Shown here: positions 43,901-57,154 of the stretch, piece after piece
Position numbering within the stretch: position 1 is the first letter of the stretch
How the letters are laid out: every line of letters starts with the position of its first letter
Assembly: GCA_009792885.1 (NCBI GenBank)
Contig: WMCF01000066.1
Coordinates: 2,067,429 to 2,131,428 of the forward strand
From: Eremophila alpestris peregrina
Lineage: Eukaryota; Chordata; Aves; Passeriformes; Alaudidae
Length of the DNA stretch: 64,000 nucleotides
Direction of reading: 5' to 3'
Made by a program: the position numbers and the translations under genes
The notes under the pieces: model-generated
The model's database searches: none
Told to the model about the DNA's origin: nothing
What the model saw: the letters and a program-made list of their open reading frames with translations, nothing else

Positions 43901-46900
43901 TATTATGGGCCCCAACCCGTGATCTTGGGAAGAATTCAAAGTCTGGCTTATCAGCAGAAAAATAATCTAGTTAAACTTAAAACAGCGAGACTCAGCTCAG
44001 GCTAGAGGATGATTTATTAAGAATCACGGACTTTGGAGACAGAGAGAGGGAAAGGAAGCCACAAACCCCACATACAGCCTGTAAAAGTTCCAGTTCATAA
44101 TCCAGCATGAGTGGCTGGACAGCTCAGGCTGGAAAATCAGCTGGGATTCATCCCAAGGTAGAGATGAGACTGCCCTGGGTTCAGGGGCAGCCCCTGGGCA
44201 CGAGGCAGGATCTGGCTCCTGGGTACCCCCATCTCCTGCACTGCCCAGGGAGATGTGGCAAATCTCACCTGGTTTGGGCACAGCCTCTCTTCAGGAGGAG
44301 CTCACAGCAAAATCCCTTTCAGTGACAAATAGCTGCACTTTTTCTCCCTTAACCAGGCAGAAATATTTCATTTAGTTAACTAACAATTCGTTTAAAGCAG
44401 GCAACTCTATGATAAATATATATCTAAATATATACCTGGCAAGTTTTTTACCAGAGCAAGACAAAAAGCTGGAAATAAAGTGAAAAGAATTTATCAGGAA
44501 CAAGTGTCATCTTTTCAAAACCTTATGATTTGGAAAAAATCCCCTTTTCCACTAGGAAGCTCTTACATCCCAAATCTTTGGCTCATGAGTACAGAAAGCA
44601 CTGCAGGCTTTATTAATGATCACTAAAATCCCAGGATGAAAACATCCAAGCTCACACCTCCCTTTCTGCAAAAGTATTTTGTCCATTCATGAAAGGGGAT
44701 AAAACCCACATTCACCAACCTGATACCATCAGCTGGGAGGAAAATATTCAGCAAACAAAGCAGTGAGGATGGATTTCTTACCTGTGTCATTCTCATTAAG
44801 GCCTCATATTTGAATAAAGGCTCTGAAAACAGGCAAAAACCTGAGACTGTCTCAAGGGCAAAGTCACAACTTGGCTTCCAGATGGGCCCCAAATAGGGAA
44901 AATCTATGAATGAAGCCAGAAATGATTATAGGAGAATTGACAGGGGAAACCTCCCCTTCTCTGCAGGCTGCCCCAACGGGGTTTTGCTGGGCAGTGGTTA
45001 CAGGGGTTGTGTGGGGATGGGGCTGTGCTTGGTGGGGCTGTTAAAGGCAGGGCTTTAATTCCCAAGCCTGGCAGAGCAGCTGAGCACTGCTGGCATCCAA
45101 CACCCAAGATCTGTGCAGGACTCTGGGGTGGGGACAGATGTGGGTGGCAGAAAACCTGTGCTGCCCCTGGAGGAGGCAGCTGCTCTCTGGAGAGGCTGCC
45201 AGGACTTGCTGCACCTTTTTTTTTTTTTTTTGGCAGCCAAGTGCCAACCTGGGGAGGGGGGTTTCAGCAGAGCTGTGAAAGCAGAGATGGCTCAGCTTTG
45301 TGGAGATGTCCCACCTGGGGGTTATCCCAAATCTGAACCCAGCAGGGATGGGGAGCTGGAAGAGGGGGAGAGGATGGGGGAGACAAATCCTTCCTCTCCA
45401 CCACATCTGCTGCCTTTCTAAGCCCCAGATCAACGTTGTGAGCTGTCCCCCCAACAGCTGCCAGCCACAACCAAATCGTTTCCAAACGATCCCCACTGGC
45501 CTCTGTGGTTTGTGTAACTCCACTTCATGTGAAGTGCATCTACTTCCTTCTCTTTGGAGGCAGAGCTGAACAGCCAGGAGGGAAAACCAAATCCAAAGGC
45601 AGCTCATGCTGCACCTCAGGACCCTCTCTGGATGTTTGGGACAGCCCTGGGTTTTACTCCAAGCAGCTTGCATCACTCTAATCCAGCAGACCAGGAAATA
45701 AATGAGCAATGTTAATTAAAGCTGCTGAACAGGAGCTTTGTGAACACAGACCCAAAACCAGAGGGTTTTTTGCCTCCTCCTGTATTAAACTTTGCCAGGG
45801 GATGTCAGCAAATGCTCTCAGCACAGCCTAAGAGCCCAGTGGTGGCTCTCTTGGATTTTCCCAAGGGGAAGCTCAGAACAGGCTTCACTCCTTGTGGTGT
45901 GCAAGAGGAACCATTTACACCTCAGAGGAATGTTCCAGCCCCACTGAGCACATCAGTCCCCAGTTTTGGAAAGACCAAATCAGATCATTGCAATGAGAAA
46001 TGTTAATTCCTGATGATTCCTCTGTTATTTTTCTTGTCAGGTCAGGAAACCCAAGTTGAGTCTTGGGTTAAACGGGGTTAGATAAATTCTAGATAAACAA
46101 AACCCTTTTTTTCCCCCTGGTTTAATCCTTATGACCCTGTGGCCAGCAAAAATTCTTCCCACTTAAAACCAGGCCTCTTAACCCCCAGAAGGGTGATTTG
46201 TAACCCATCCTCATCCCTTTAAATATTAATTTTTGCTTTCTTGGTGGCTCTTCATCTTGCTTTGGTAAAACATCCACTGTCAAGTCTCACACGGGATTTA
46301 CATTTGTGAGAGGGGGATTCAAGTCAGCTGAATGCACCAAGGAAATAAGAACCTGCTCTGTGTCCTGAATTCCCAAATCCCTGCCATGGGAGCCATGAGG
46401 AGGCCTCAGCACCACCAGGGGCTCAGGAGCAGAGGTATCAGTCCCCACATCCTGCATGGGGCTGACATCAGTTCCTCCTGCTTTTATTGACATGGTCCCA
46501 GCTCTGGCCTGATTTTTTTTTTTAATTACCTCATAATTCTTGCAGCACTCAGAGTTTTTATAAGCCTCCTGCTTTCCTCCAGGTCAAGAATGAGTGGCCC
46601 CAGCTGCCCTGTTTTTTAATCACCAAATAGCAGGGAGCAGTAAAAGAGGAACGCAGATGCATTTCCTTGCACTGATGAGAGACCCACGGAGGGGTTTAAA
46701 GGAGGAAAAATTACTCACATTTTAAGCAGTTTTGGGACCTTTCTTGCCCCTTCTTGGTACCAGGAGGTACCCAGAGAGGTGGAGATGCTCCAAAGCAACA
46801 GACCCCCTCCATGCCCTCAGAGCTGCAGGCTTCTGCTTCAGGGAGGTTTTTATTTTTGTCAGACACTTTGGGAATGCCTTACAGAGAGAGAAGCAATAAG

Positions 46901-49620
46901 AGGTGAGTTTAAACCTGGAAAGTGGAGGGGTGGGCCTGGTGGGCTGCCTGTGGGTGGTAGGAAGCAGGTGGGGTTTGGGTTTTTTTCCTGGCAATTAGGA
47001 ACAGATCGAAGCCGTACGAGAGCAGGGAGTCAGGGCTGGTTTGAGCTGCAGCCAGGCAGGGTTTTTGGGGAAGGTTTCCCATTAAAACACCCACCATGCA
47101 ACAAACCTGAGAGCAGAGATGGAGGCAATCCCATCCCACACTGGTGATGTTCCCACTGCACACAAAGAAGCACAGCTCTGCTCTGACATCTGGCCAAGAC
47201 AGAGAGAAGAAATTTTCCTCCCCAACCAAGCAGGCAGATCCTCCTGGGGCCCAGAGGCACCCTCTTCTCAGGGCACAGAAATTCCTCTGCAGCAGACACC
47301 CAGCAGGCAGCAGCCATGAAGAGAAGATGACATGATAACACAATATAAAATATGTCACTGGGTCACTCGGTGCTGTTTGGCTTGGCTGGGGGACACGGGG
47401 ACAGCACATCTGCCAGCATGGCCCTGCTCTGGGAAACCACGTCCTGCTGCAGGGAGAGGGCTCAGGGAGGGCAGGAATCCATGGATTTAGCTGTGTGAGA
47501 CACTTCAGCTGTAAAAGTGAAGCTGTGCTGCAACCCCCACCTGAGGCTCTGCAGGGCAGGTCCCAAAGGCAGGACAGGAGCTGGATTTTTGGGAAAAACA
47601 TAGAAAAAGGGTAAAAGTGGCTGTGTTTGGAGAGAGGCAGATGTCAGAGGGTATTCCCTGGTGTGAGCCCTGTGGGGTGGAGCTGGCTGTGTCCTCCAGC
47701 AGTCACATGTGAGCCTGCAGAGAAACACTGATCATTCCAGTGTGGAGTCAACACAACAAACCCCTGCAAATGCATCCATGAGGCAAAGCTGGCTGCAGAA
47801 TTGTCACTCCAAGCCTCCTGCCATCCTCCCACCCCCTGGGAAGAGCAGCCCCACCACAGAACCCTTCTCAGGTGAGCAGAGGAGGAGTGCAGTGCTCAGG
47901 GTGTCCACACTGACCCCATTCCTTCACCTGGATGGAGGTTGGAGGGAGGATGAGCAACAAAACATCCCCTAAAGAGAGACAATCCTTGTGTCCTGCCAGT
48001 CCAGCCAGGAAGCCAGGCTGGGGAGAAGGGCCAGCCCCGTGAATCCTCTGCTGGGGCACTGGAACAGCTGGCAGCAACTGATGGTGTTTGTTCAGATGAG
48101 AACAATTTCCCTGTGCTTGTGCTCTTGACAAATGCAACCTGGAGGCCGCCAGGCCTGGCTGCCAACAACAACACCCGGGCAGGATGGGAGCAGATCCATT
48201 TCCAGCCGAGCTGTCAGCTGCTCTGGGGGCTCTGGGCTTCACTGGGCCCTGCGAGCATTTGCAGCCTCAGAGGGGAAATGTGAAATCACACCCTGTCCAG
48301 TTCATTCCTCCCTCATAACCCACCTTGGAGGGCTCCCATCCATTGCCAAGGCCATGGGGATGGACAGCAGGGGCTTGGCCAGGGCCAGTGTTTGCCCTGG
48401 GGGGGATCACATGCCAAATACACACAGGAGGGGTCACTCAGATGGACCAAGTCTGCTCTTCCCATGAGAAAGTCAGCCTGGAGCTTGCAGTGACACCAGC
48501 TGATACAGAAATACCCCTTCATCCCTTGCCAAGCCCTCTGGAAAGGGCCAGAGCTCCTCCTGACCCCAGCATTCCCTGGGCACCAGGATGAACAGAAATA
48601 ACCCAGGAAACAGAGAGCAGGAAGGGACCCACAAGGAGCATCGAGCTCAAATTGGCCCTGCACAGGACAATTCCAAAAATCCCACCATGTGCCTGGGAGT
48701 GAAGGAAGAAAGGTCTCAAGTGACGCCCTCAAGTCCCAGGACATGGCAGGACATGAGGCAGGAGCTGCTTCCCTGCACACAACTGTCTCCATCCCTTTAC
48801 AGCTTCCATTGTGTGCTGAGAGCATCACCAACCTCCCCATCCCAATCCCCATCCCTATCCCAGTTCTCCCTCTCTCTGAATTTTCAGAGATATCTGATGG
48901 CTGCTTTATTTCACATGTTGAATAATTTCAGCAGCATCTCCAGTGCCAAATGAGAAAACCCATTTCTGCTTCCAAAACTCACCGAGAAGCTCTGAGACGT
49001 CTGAGAGTGAATCAAACCCACAGCAGGAACAGAAGCAATTGGGATGAAATTAAAAAGAGAGGCAAATCATGATTTGTGAGCACCTTGAGATGGAGAAGTG
49101 GAGCCCATCTCAGAAAGGAGTGAAAAAATAAGACTTTGTATGAGGTCTAGAGAGATAACTTCAAGGGGAGAAGCCAGACGGTGTTTTTCCAGCTGAACAG
49201 AGTTCCACCAGACAGCATTTTGCAGGCTCATTTTGGTTTGATGAAAACCTCTTCAGAGAACACTTCTTCAGGGTTCTGAGAGTGTTGTGTTTGGGGAGGG
49301 TCAGGGCCTTGTGCTGTGCCTTTTTCCTCTCTTGTATTCAGTTTTACTTGTAAAGGCAAGAGGAAACTTCTCCTCTCGTGAATATTCCTCTGTAGGTGAA
49401 ATTCCAAACTTCATTTAAAGATGACCCCCACACTCAGCAACGTTTGAATTCTTGACAGGATGGAAATTCCTTATTTCTTTAGCAGCCTCTGTGGGACTGA
49501 GGGATTCTGCTGGTGAGGCTGAGGGGTTGTGGAGCATCCCTCTGGGAACCTCCTGCCTCAGTTTGCCCACGCAAGGATGTGTTGGGAAGGGGCAGGGTTG
49601 ATGGCCCTTAGTCAGGGTTT
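43901..49620. other. Intergenic, no gene seen
   Basis: Unique-looking sequence with AT-rich blocks (44340-44480, 46060-46260), a T17 run near 45216 and one antisense CR1 fragment. Minus-strand ORFs at 45041-45709 and 46909-47601 have no recognisable features. Confidence 0.55.
48598..48705 (-). mobile_element. Diverged CR1 3' fragment
   Basis: The + strand has GCAGGAAGGGACCCACAAGG, AGCATCGAGCTCAAATTGGC and CCTGCACAGGACAATTCC, resembling the intron-4 type of CR1. Confidence 0.6.
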
Positions 49621-49734
49621 CCCTTTCTGATGGAGATCCAGCCAGCTCTCAGGCTGCCTGGGAATACCATCGGGAAGCTGGATGGAGCAGAGAGGGTCTG
49701 CAGGGTGTTCACAGACAGCCTCTTCCCTCTCACC

Positions 49735-50040
49735 AGACGTCTTGGCCGAGTCCCGGCGCTGCTGGGGTGGGAGCAGCCCCGGCTCTGTCTGCTGGCACCC
49801 GGCGGGGCGCTGATGGAGGGACGCTGCCTCCCAAATCGCATCTCCATCCAGCACGGGGCTGCCCGCGCCGCTGCCGACAGCTTTATTGCTGCTGAGACAG
49901 CCCGTGGGGAGAGCTGGCCCTGCCCCATCCCCGCTGCACAGCTGCAGCTTTTGGAGAAAAGGGGGAGAAATCCCCTGGAAAGCGGCGCTGGAAAGTTGGC
50001 CACCCTCCGGGAAGCTGCTGCTTGTGCAGGGGAAGGCCGG
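49735..50040. promoter_or_regulatory. CpG-island-like patch far from any recognised gene
   Basis: By hand count about 21 CpG in roughly 300 bp, in GC-rich sequence, while DNA on both sides is CpG-poor. This approaches usual CpG-island criteria. It could be a promoter for an unrecognised transcript or a distal enhancer. An open frame at 49630-50073 crosses it, but open frames are expected by chance in GC-rich DNA. Confidence 0.45.
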
Positions 50041-53000
50041 TGGGGAAAAACTCCTGAGATGAGGATTTTGTAACAGGAAAAAAAGGGGGAAAAATTCCCA
50101 GAGGGTTTGGCACATCAGCTGCTCTTGGCACTCCTCACCCTGACCCAGGTCCTCCCACAGACGGGTCTCACCTTCTGTCCTGCACAGAGCCCAGCACTAG
50201 CCCAGGGACAGGGTTTGATAGCAGGACATTGATCCCCCCAGCCCTGCTTCACTCAGATTCCCCCCCTTCCCCACACCTTGTTCCTGCACGGATTTGAGCC
50301 ACGCAAAATGCACTTTTTAACTTTTTAGCAGGAAAGATGTCACCTGATGAAGGAAAGGTCTGCATGGATGAACTGCATCCTTGGCTGGGCTTAGTGGCTT
50401 TTCCCCCCCTTTTCTTTCCTCATTGTCCACAGTAACTCCTGCACATCCTCACTCCCCCCTGCAGCCACTGCATCCTCCCTGGGCTCCTGGTACCCTCCAC
50501 ACTCCATGCCATGGTCATTGGGGAGCATTTCAGAGCTCCCTAATTGCTCCAGGGCAATCCCTCATGGAAAAGGAGAGTGGGAATAGCTGTGCTGGAGGGG
50601 ATCACAGGGAGAGGGGCAGGACAGGGAGGTCTCACCCAGCATCTCACCCCCACACCAACACCCTCCACTGCAGGGAGGCCAGCCATGGAGGCAGCACCTG
50701 GCCACCAGGATGTCTGGCTGTGCTGGGAGCTGCTGGGTGTGATGAAGGCCAGCAGTGGAGAAGTTTAGAAAGTCCAGTGTGGAAAACTCTGCAGACAAGC
50801 CCTCCCTCATTCCAAAGCAAACAGCACGTGGGGCTGGGGGGCTCCCACACAACGTGGGACACTGCAGAGCCAGCTGGGAACAGCTCAGGCCCTCACCCCT
50901 CACTGCCTGGGCTGCTGCCAGGTTTGCAGTGCTGCTGGAGAAGGGTCCCGTGGGATGTCACATCCCCCTGGCTGCTGCCCACCATCCCCGAGCACTGACC
51001 CCATCTCCTCACCCTTCCCCTGTGCTCAGCTCGCTTGTGCTGCCCCAGACAGTCCCAAAAATGCCAGTGCCCAGCATGACCCAGGTGTGGAGGGCAGAGT
51101 GGGCTGTGAGACCTCCCCCTGTTCTCCAGAGAATGTTCCCTTGTCCTCCCTGACAGCCCCCTGGGCCGAGGGGCTGGGGGCAGCGGGGCAGGGTGGTGGC
51201 AGGGACAAAACCCACCAGTGTGGAGCTCCAGACACAAAAGAGCCACAAAAGGGGGTCAGACAGTGCTCCCAGCAGGGCTGGGGGGATGGCTCTGTGCCAG
51301 GCTGCTCTGGAGGCACAGAGCTGCTGCCCCTTCCCTGTCCCCAGCACTGGGGACACACGGAATGAGTGGCACGCTGGGGACAGGGTGAGGGGGTGCCAGG
51401 GGCACTGAGGGGGTCCCACACATCTGCATTCCCTCAGCTAGGGTGGCAGGGAGCCCTCCTGCTGCATGGCAGCATCTCCTGCTCAGCTGGGCAGGCACCA
51501 GGCAGGCTTCGAGCTGCGGCAGGGGTGGATTTTTCCAGCTAAAATCATTTAATTCAGTGGAAATTCCTTCTTTTCTCAACCTGTCTCCTCCTGTAAGCAG
51601 CCCATCCTGGGGAATGGCTGGATGGGAACCAGGCTGGATGGCATGTCAAGCCACAGGCACAGGAAAAGCCAACGTTTATGTCATTTATTTTCCTTCCAAG
51701 CATAGCTGAGCTGGGGGGAACAGGGGGAAGGAGGGAGGGGTTTGTTTTCTTCTCACCAGCAGAAACCTAAAGCCCCAAATGCCATTTCTAATGGAATTTA
51801 TTATTCCTGATGTCACAGCAGGAGGGATATGTTGTACTTCCAGCTTCTTGCAACCCCAACGGGCAGCATGGCAAAGGTGGAACAAGGTGCACTGAGATAT
51901 GGTAGAAATAATCAGGTAATGGGTCCAGTGATGCAGCAAAATCCACTCACCTGCTCTGGGCTCAGCAAATCCCTCTCCCAGTGAAGATCCCTGTACAGCA
52001 AATGCACCAGCTGGGATCCTGCTGGGATGTGGAAGGGTTGGACAGCACAGCTGAGACATCCACTTGTGGTTTTGTTAAAGTCTCCTGAGCAGCAGAAGTT
52101 AATGAGCCTGTGGGGAAAAAAAAGAAAAAAAGCTTGAAATTAAATTCTTTATTTGCCAGCTCTCCATTACAGTGAATAGGACAGTCATCAGATGTGAAAT
52201 GTGGCATGATTAAAACCATATTTGTAAAGGATTAACTGCTCTGTAATGGCTACACATCAGCTCTGAGGTGGTAAAATCTCCCCAAATGTGTCTCTAATCA
52301 TCTGTACAATAACCATGTCAATAAATCAGAATAAAGACACATTGGGGTGAGAGTCCAGCCTGCACCTGGTGGGTTTGTGCTGAGGAAAGTGGGGAGGGAA
52401 AAAAACATCAACAGGAATGAGAGGTCTGAAGGGAAAACAACAGTGGTTTGTGGAAACCCAGCAGTGTGTGAAAGTGGAGAGCATCTGTGGAGACACAAGT
52501 GCCACTGCCCTGGGTCACAGTGACCACAGGCTGGGATTGCAAGGACACCATCCTGCCCCAGCCCAAATCCACACTGCTGCACTTCCCACCTGCTAAAACC
52601 CAAGGGATTCCAAGAGAGAAACCCTTTAGCTCACAGCTAAAGCATGAAAGCACCCAGGGCAGTCCACTGTGGCTGCTCCAGGGTTTTTCCTGCCCTCAGT
52701 TTGGTGCATTCCTCAGCCAGCATCCCAAGTCTCTGCTCCTGGGGATGGATTTGGGGCAGTGGCTCCCCTCTGTGAGCAGAACAGCCGGGTGCTGAGAAGG
52801 CATTCAGCAAAAATAAACCCTGAGACAGAGCTTGAAATGTTTATTTTCCAACTCCAGGCCATTCATCCAGTGACACCACTCTGTTCCACTGAGTCTCCCT
52901 CTGTTTATATCAGATGATTAATGAGACACAGACTGTCTTTAACCCTGATGGATGTCACAGCCACCAGGGTATGAATTTGGTGTCCCAGTTCTCCTCCCAC

Positions 53001-53443
53001 CTCTGCCTGCAGCCACCCCTGCATCCTCATTGACCCTCATTCTTCCCATTTCATGCAACCAAAATCAAGATTTTATTACAATATTTGTTTTCTGGCCTCT
53101 TCATCAGCCAGCACTCCTGAGGCTGGAACCTCTGATAATGTGGGAAGGGGTCTGAGCTGCTGGAGAAGTGAAGGGACAGATCCAGCAATAAAAGGAGGAG
53201 AAATAAGGGACAAGACAACTTGGGTCTGGCCTGCCCAAAGCACAGAAGGGGACAGAGATGTGCCAGGACACCCAGGCTGGTGCTGGAGTTTGCAACCACC
53301 AGCCAGCACAGAGAGAACCAGCCTAACCCCAGGGTGATGCCACTTGCAGAGGACACAGAGCTGTCCCTGCTCCAGGAAATGCACCCCACCTTCAGCATCC
53401 CCCAGATATTTTATCCTGCTGGGCTGCTGAATGCTCAATCAAC

Positions 53444-53685
53444 ACAGAATCCCAGAGTGCTTTGGAAGTTTCACTCTGGGGCAGGGACACCTTCCACTGT
53501 GCCAGGTTAATCCAAGCCACATCCAGCCTGGCCTTGGACACTGCCAGGGATCCAGGGACAGCCACAGCTTCTCTGGGCACCCTGTGCCAGGGCCTCACCT
53601 CCCTCTCAGCTGAGAATTCCTTCCCAATATCCCATCCATCCCTGCCCTCTGGCAGTGGGAACCCAATCCCTTGTGCTGGCACTAT
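53444..53685 (-). mobile_element. CR1 3' fragment
   Basis: The + strand has CACAGAATCCCAGAGTGC, GGGACACCTTCCACTGTGCC, GCCTGGCCTTGGACACTGCC, CTTCTCTGGGCACCCTGTGC and ATATCCCATCCATCCCTGCC. Confidence 0.9.
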
Positions 53686-53929
53686 GGAATGGCCTGTGGG
53701 CACCAGGATCACTGGAATCAGGTGGGATTTAGCTTTCTCCAGGGGGAAAAGCTTTAAACTAGACTTGAAGGAGGAGGGGAACAGTCCCAGCTTTGCCCAG
53801 GGCACTGATCCCTGTCTCTGCCCCCCCAGGCTCAGGAGGATGTGCTGTAACTCACGTGAAGTTTTACAGAGACGAGCCAGAGGCAGCAGGAGCCAAGAGG
53901 GAAACCCCAGAGAAAAACCTGAGAGAATT

Positions 53930-53994
53930 AAGGGATGTTCCTCTAAGAATGTGACCTCCAAAGGTCCCTTCCAACCAAACTATTCTATATTTCT
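53930..53994 (+). mobile_element. Very short CR1 3' end
   Basis: AAAGGTCCCTTCCAACCAAA then CTATTCTATATTTCTG matches a sense CR1 terminus. Only about 65 bp remain. Confidence 0.55.
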
Positions 53995-55859
53995 GAATGG
54001 GGCTGGATTGAAACCAGATTGGACGTGTCACTGCAACAATGCCTTTGCATCCCCTCAGAGCACAGCTCCAGGCAGCAGCAGTGGACACATTTCTCCAGCA
54101 CTCAAAGCTCAAATTGAAAAGCTGCCATTAACATTAAAAGGAAAAAATGGCTTTTTAAGAACTCCATACGTTTCTATTTCTTTCCCCTTCCTTTCCTTCT
54201 TTCTGATTCACCCTTCTGATATTTTCCTTGGACTCCAGTCCTAATGCATTCATCCTTCTTAGCACATTTTTGGGCTCTTTCCACCATTGTTCTTGGAAAC
54301 TTTTTTTTTTTTTGGTAAGGACATATATTTAGATATACAACCTGGTCTCCCACATTAAAAAAAAACCCTACCTCAGGTTGGGAAGGGAAGAGCATAGAGA
54401 AAAGGGAGTTGGGGCCAAGGATGACAGGGTGACAGGACCTCCAGGTGCCAGCAGAGGAGGTGGCATTGCCACAGGGACATTTGTCCATGGCTAGCATTTA
54501 ATGGCTCTGTCTCCAGCATGGGATGTCTCCCAAAAGCTTTGCTGGCACCAGTGCAGGGGTGGTCACTGTCAGGGGAGAAAATGGAGAGACCCCGTGGCTC
54601 CTCAGCACCCCAGTGCACCTCATCCACCTGGGGGAACAGAATCCCATCCCAGCATCGTGTAACACACCCAAACACATCTGCAGCAAGGCTTTGGGGAATA
54701 GGTGGGGGTTGCAGTGGCCACAGTCACCCCACACTGGTTCCCTGTGTGACCAAACTGGGACCATCCAGTCTCCTGCAGATCCCACCTGGAGCCAGAGGAG
54801 AGGCTGGGTTGGGCCAGCCTGGTTTTAATAACCCCTGAGCACTCAGCCTGCACCCAAACATGTCACTCTGAAAAGGCAGCTCGGAGTCCAAGAAGCACTC
54901 GCAGGCTTTTCATAAACACACTTTAATAATCTTCATCAAGAATTTTAATACAGAGCGAGCTGCCTGCCAGGAAATGCATTTACACTGTCAGCTGCCGAGA
55001 GAAATAGCCCTGCACTGCTGCTCAATACCAGAAACACCCTCCCTCCTTCCCTCCCAGCTTTTCCTCTCTTCCTCTTTGGATGAAGTGTGGTGCTTTGGAA
55101 ACTGGAGGGGCTAAAAACCCTCGGCAAGGAGCCAGGCAGCTCCCTGGAGCATCCCCTGCATTGGGGGCAGCCCCTTGGCCTTGCCCATCCTGCTCCCCCC
55201 TCCTGCTGAGCTGGACATTCTGCTCCATCTCTTATTTTATTTTTGGGGGGTTTAAAGATTGAACCAGCCTTTTCTTCCTCTCCTATTAACCTGCTGAAGG
55301 TGCTGCTGGTGGTGATGGTGAGGGAAGGGTGTGTTTTTAGGCTATGGGAAGAACAGGGGGTTTTGAGCTACGGATACCATTACAAAAGCTTTTCTTTCAC
55401 AGCAAAGATTAACGGGATCAGAACACATTTCCTTGCTGGCTGTGGTATTAAGCAATTAAAGGGATTAAGGCAGGGCTTTACCATCCTCTGGCGCATCAGG
55501 TTTTGGTTTGTGCCAGAGGCAAAATACCCAATTTGATGTAGTCCGAACCCAGAGGGCTGGAATGGTGGGAATCACATTTTACAGCCTTTTTCCCAACAGC
55601 TGAAAACACTCTGGCTGTAAGCACCCTCCATCTGCTGCTCCAACACATCCTCACCCTGCTCAGCCTGTTCCCCCAAGGATGGACAGACAGACCCCTCTGT
55701 GCCCCAAAGCCAAGTGTCACCAGCAGGGAAGGGCCCAGAGAGCAGAGAGGGGAAGGGGAGGTGCAGAAATACCCCAGGGGGATTTCAGCATCAGCATCTC
55801 CTTACCCACACTCATTGAATCCTATATCACATGCAAGGAGCATTTTTGAATGCCAATTC

Positions 55860-55910
55860 TTGGGCAGTTTGTCTATTTATAAGTCTGTTCTCAAGTGATT
55901 GACAAGAAAG
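55860..55910. promoter_or_regulatory. Candidate element with MEF2 and TALE-type motifs
   Basis: CTATTTATAA at 55873-55882 fits the MEF2 consensus exactly, and TGATTGACA at 55896-55904 fits Pbx/Meis sites. Both lie in a non-repetitive AT-rich block (55800-55960). Motif evidence only. Confidence 0.3.
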
Positions 55911-56385
55911 GATGCAAAACCCAATGTTGATGCAGTGAAATCAAATGATGAGATTAGAAATGCACATACCAGCTGTCCTCTCTGAACCTCGTGCAGCAGA
56001 GGTGGGGAGTGCCAGCTTTCCAACAGGAATGGCACTGCCACCTCCACTGCTTCCCTTTTCCTTGTGAAGTTCCTGCCTTATTTATTTGCTTGAGATGGAA
56101 AAAGCCAGGGGAAGTTGCCCAGCAGAAATACCAACCTTCTGCCAAGTGGTTTGAAGTCACAGCACAAATCGCCTTTTACAGGAGGGGAGGGAGGTAGAGA
56201 AAAGGTCAGTGCTGCTGCAGGAAACCCCCAAAATGCTTTGAAGAGCTGAAGGGGCTTTTTCATCCCAGAGTCCATGGAGGGTTCAAGTGCCAGATGGATT
56301 GGGGAAAGAGTGATAGGGAGGATGGATGAGAGGTGCTTTGTGGGTCTGGCTCTGTCCCTGCCAGGGCAATTCAGGCTGCAGGGCA

Positions 56386-56578
56386 GAATCCCTGAAGAGT
56401 TTGGGTTGGAAGGGACTTTAAAGCCATTCCAGTCCCACCCCCTGCCATGGCAGGGACTCCTTCCCAGGCTGCTCCAAGCCCTGTCCAGCCTGGCTTTGGA
56501 CACTTCCAGGCATCCAGGGGCAGCTTCTCTGGGCACCCTGTGCCAGGGCCTCAGCACCCTCACAGTAAATACAAATAA
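56386..56578 (-). mobile_element. CR1 3' fragment
   Basis: The + strand has GAGTTTGGGTTGGAAGGGAC, CCCCTGCCATGGCAGGGAC, CCAAGCCCTGTCCAGCCTGG and CCAGGGCCTCAGCACCCTC. Confidence 0.92.
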
Positions 56579-57154
56579 ACCTTAAAATCAGTAAGAATTT
56601 AAAAGGCACAATCCCAAAAAACCTCTCTGGAGCAGGCAGTAAGTTTCTGTGACTTTCTGAGCAGTGCAGCAGGCCTGAACGTAGAGAAACTAATTATTCT
56701 CAACAATGTCCTTCTTCAGCTCTTTAAAGCATCCACAAAACTGCTCCCCCAGAGCTCACTCCCTTTCCCTGCCCAAGGGATGCTCCAAATCTGGGGCAGT
56801 GTCCACACTGAGTGCAAACTCGAGGCTGTGGCAAACTGACAGCAAGATCTGTCAGGAAATGATGACCCCCGGACCTGGGAGAAAAAGAAACTTCTAAGAA
56901 CCTCCAGTTATGCCACGGGACTCTCAAAATTCCATCCAGAACCTTCCTTGGCACGAGGAGCTTCGTGCAGGGTTTTTCCAGGTGATCCTTTCAGCAGCAT
57001 CTCCCCGTGCCTGAGGCATCCTAATAAAACAAGCCCTGGAGCTGCAGACACACCATTATGGTGCACTGAGTGGCCAAGGGGGAAATGCAGGTATCCAGGT
57101 GCCTGCCATCAGGCTGAGAGCAGCAGCCTGCCCTGCCACGGAGCTGCAGCTCCC

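Larger units (their letters stand above)
50080..57150. other. Intergenic, no gene seen
   Basis: Unique-looking sequence with three CR1 fragments (53444, 53930, 56386), a T14 run near 54300 and a non-repetitive AT-rich block at 55800-55960. No coding features recognised. Confidence 0.55.

Noticed and set aside
45041..45709. A 222-codon minus-strand ORF
   Set aside because: Contains a poly-Lys stretch from a T17 homopolymer and no domain.
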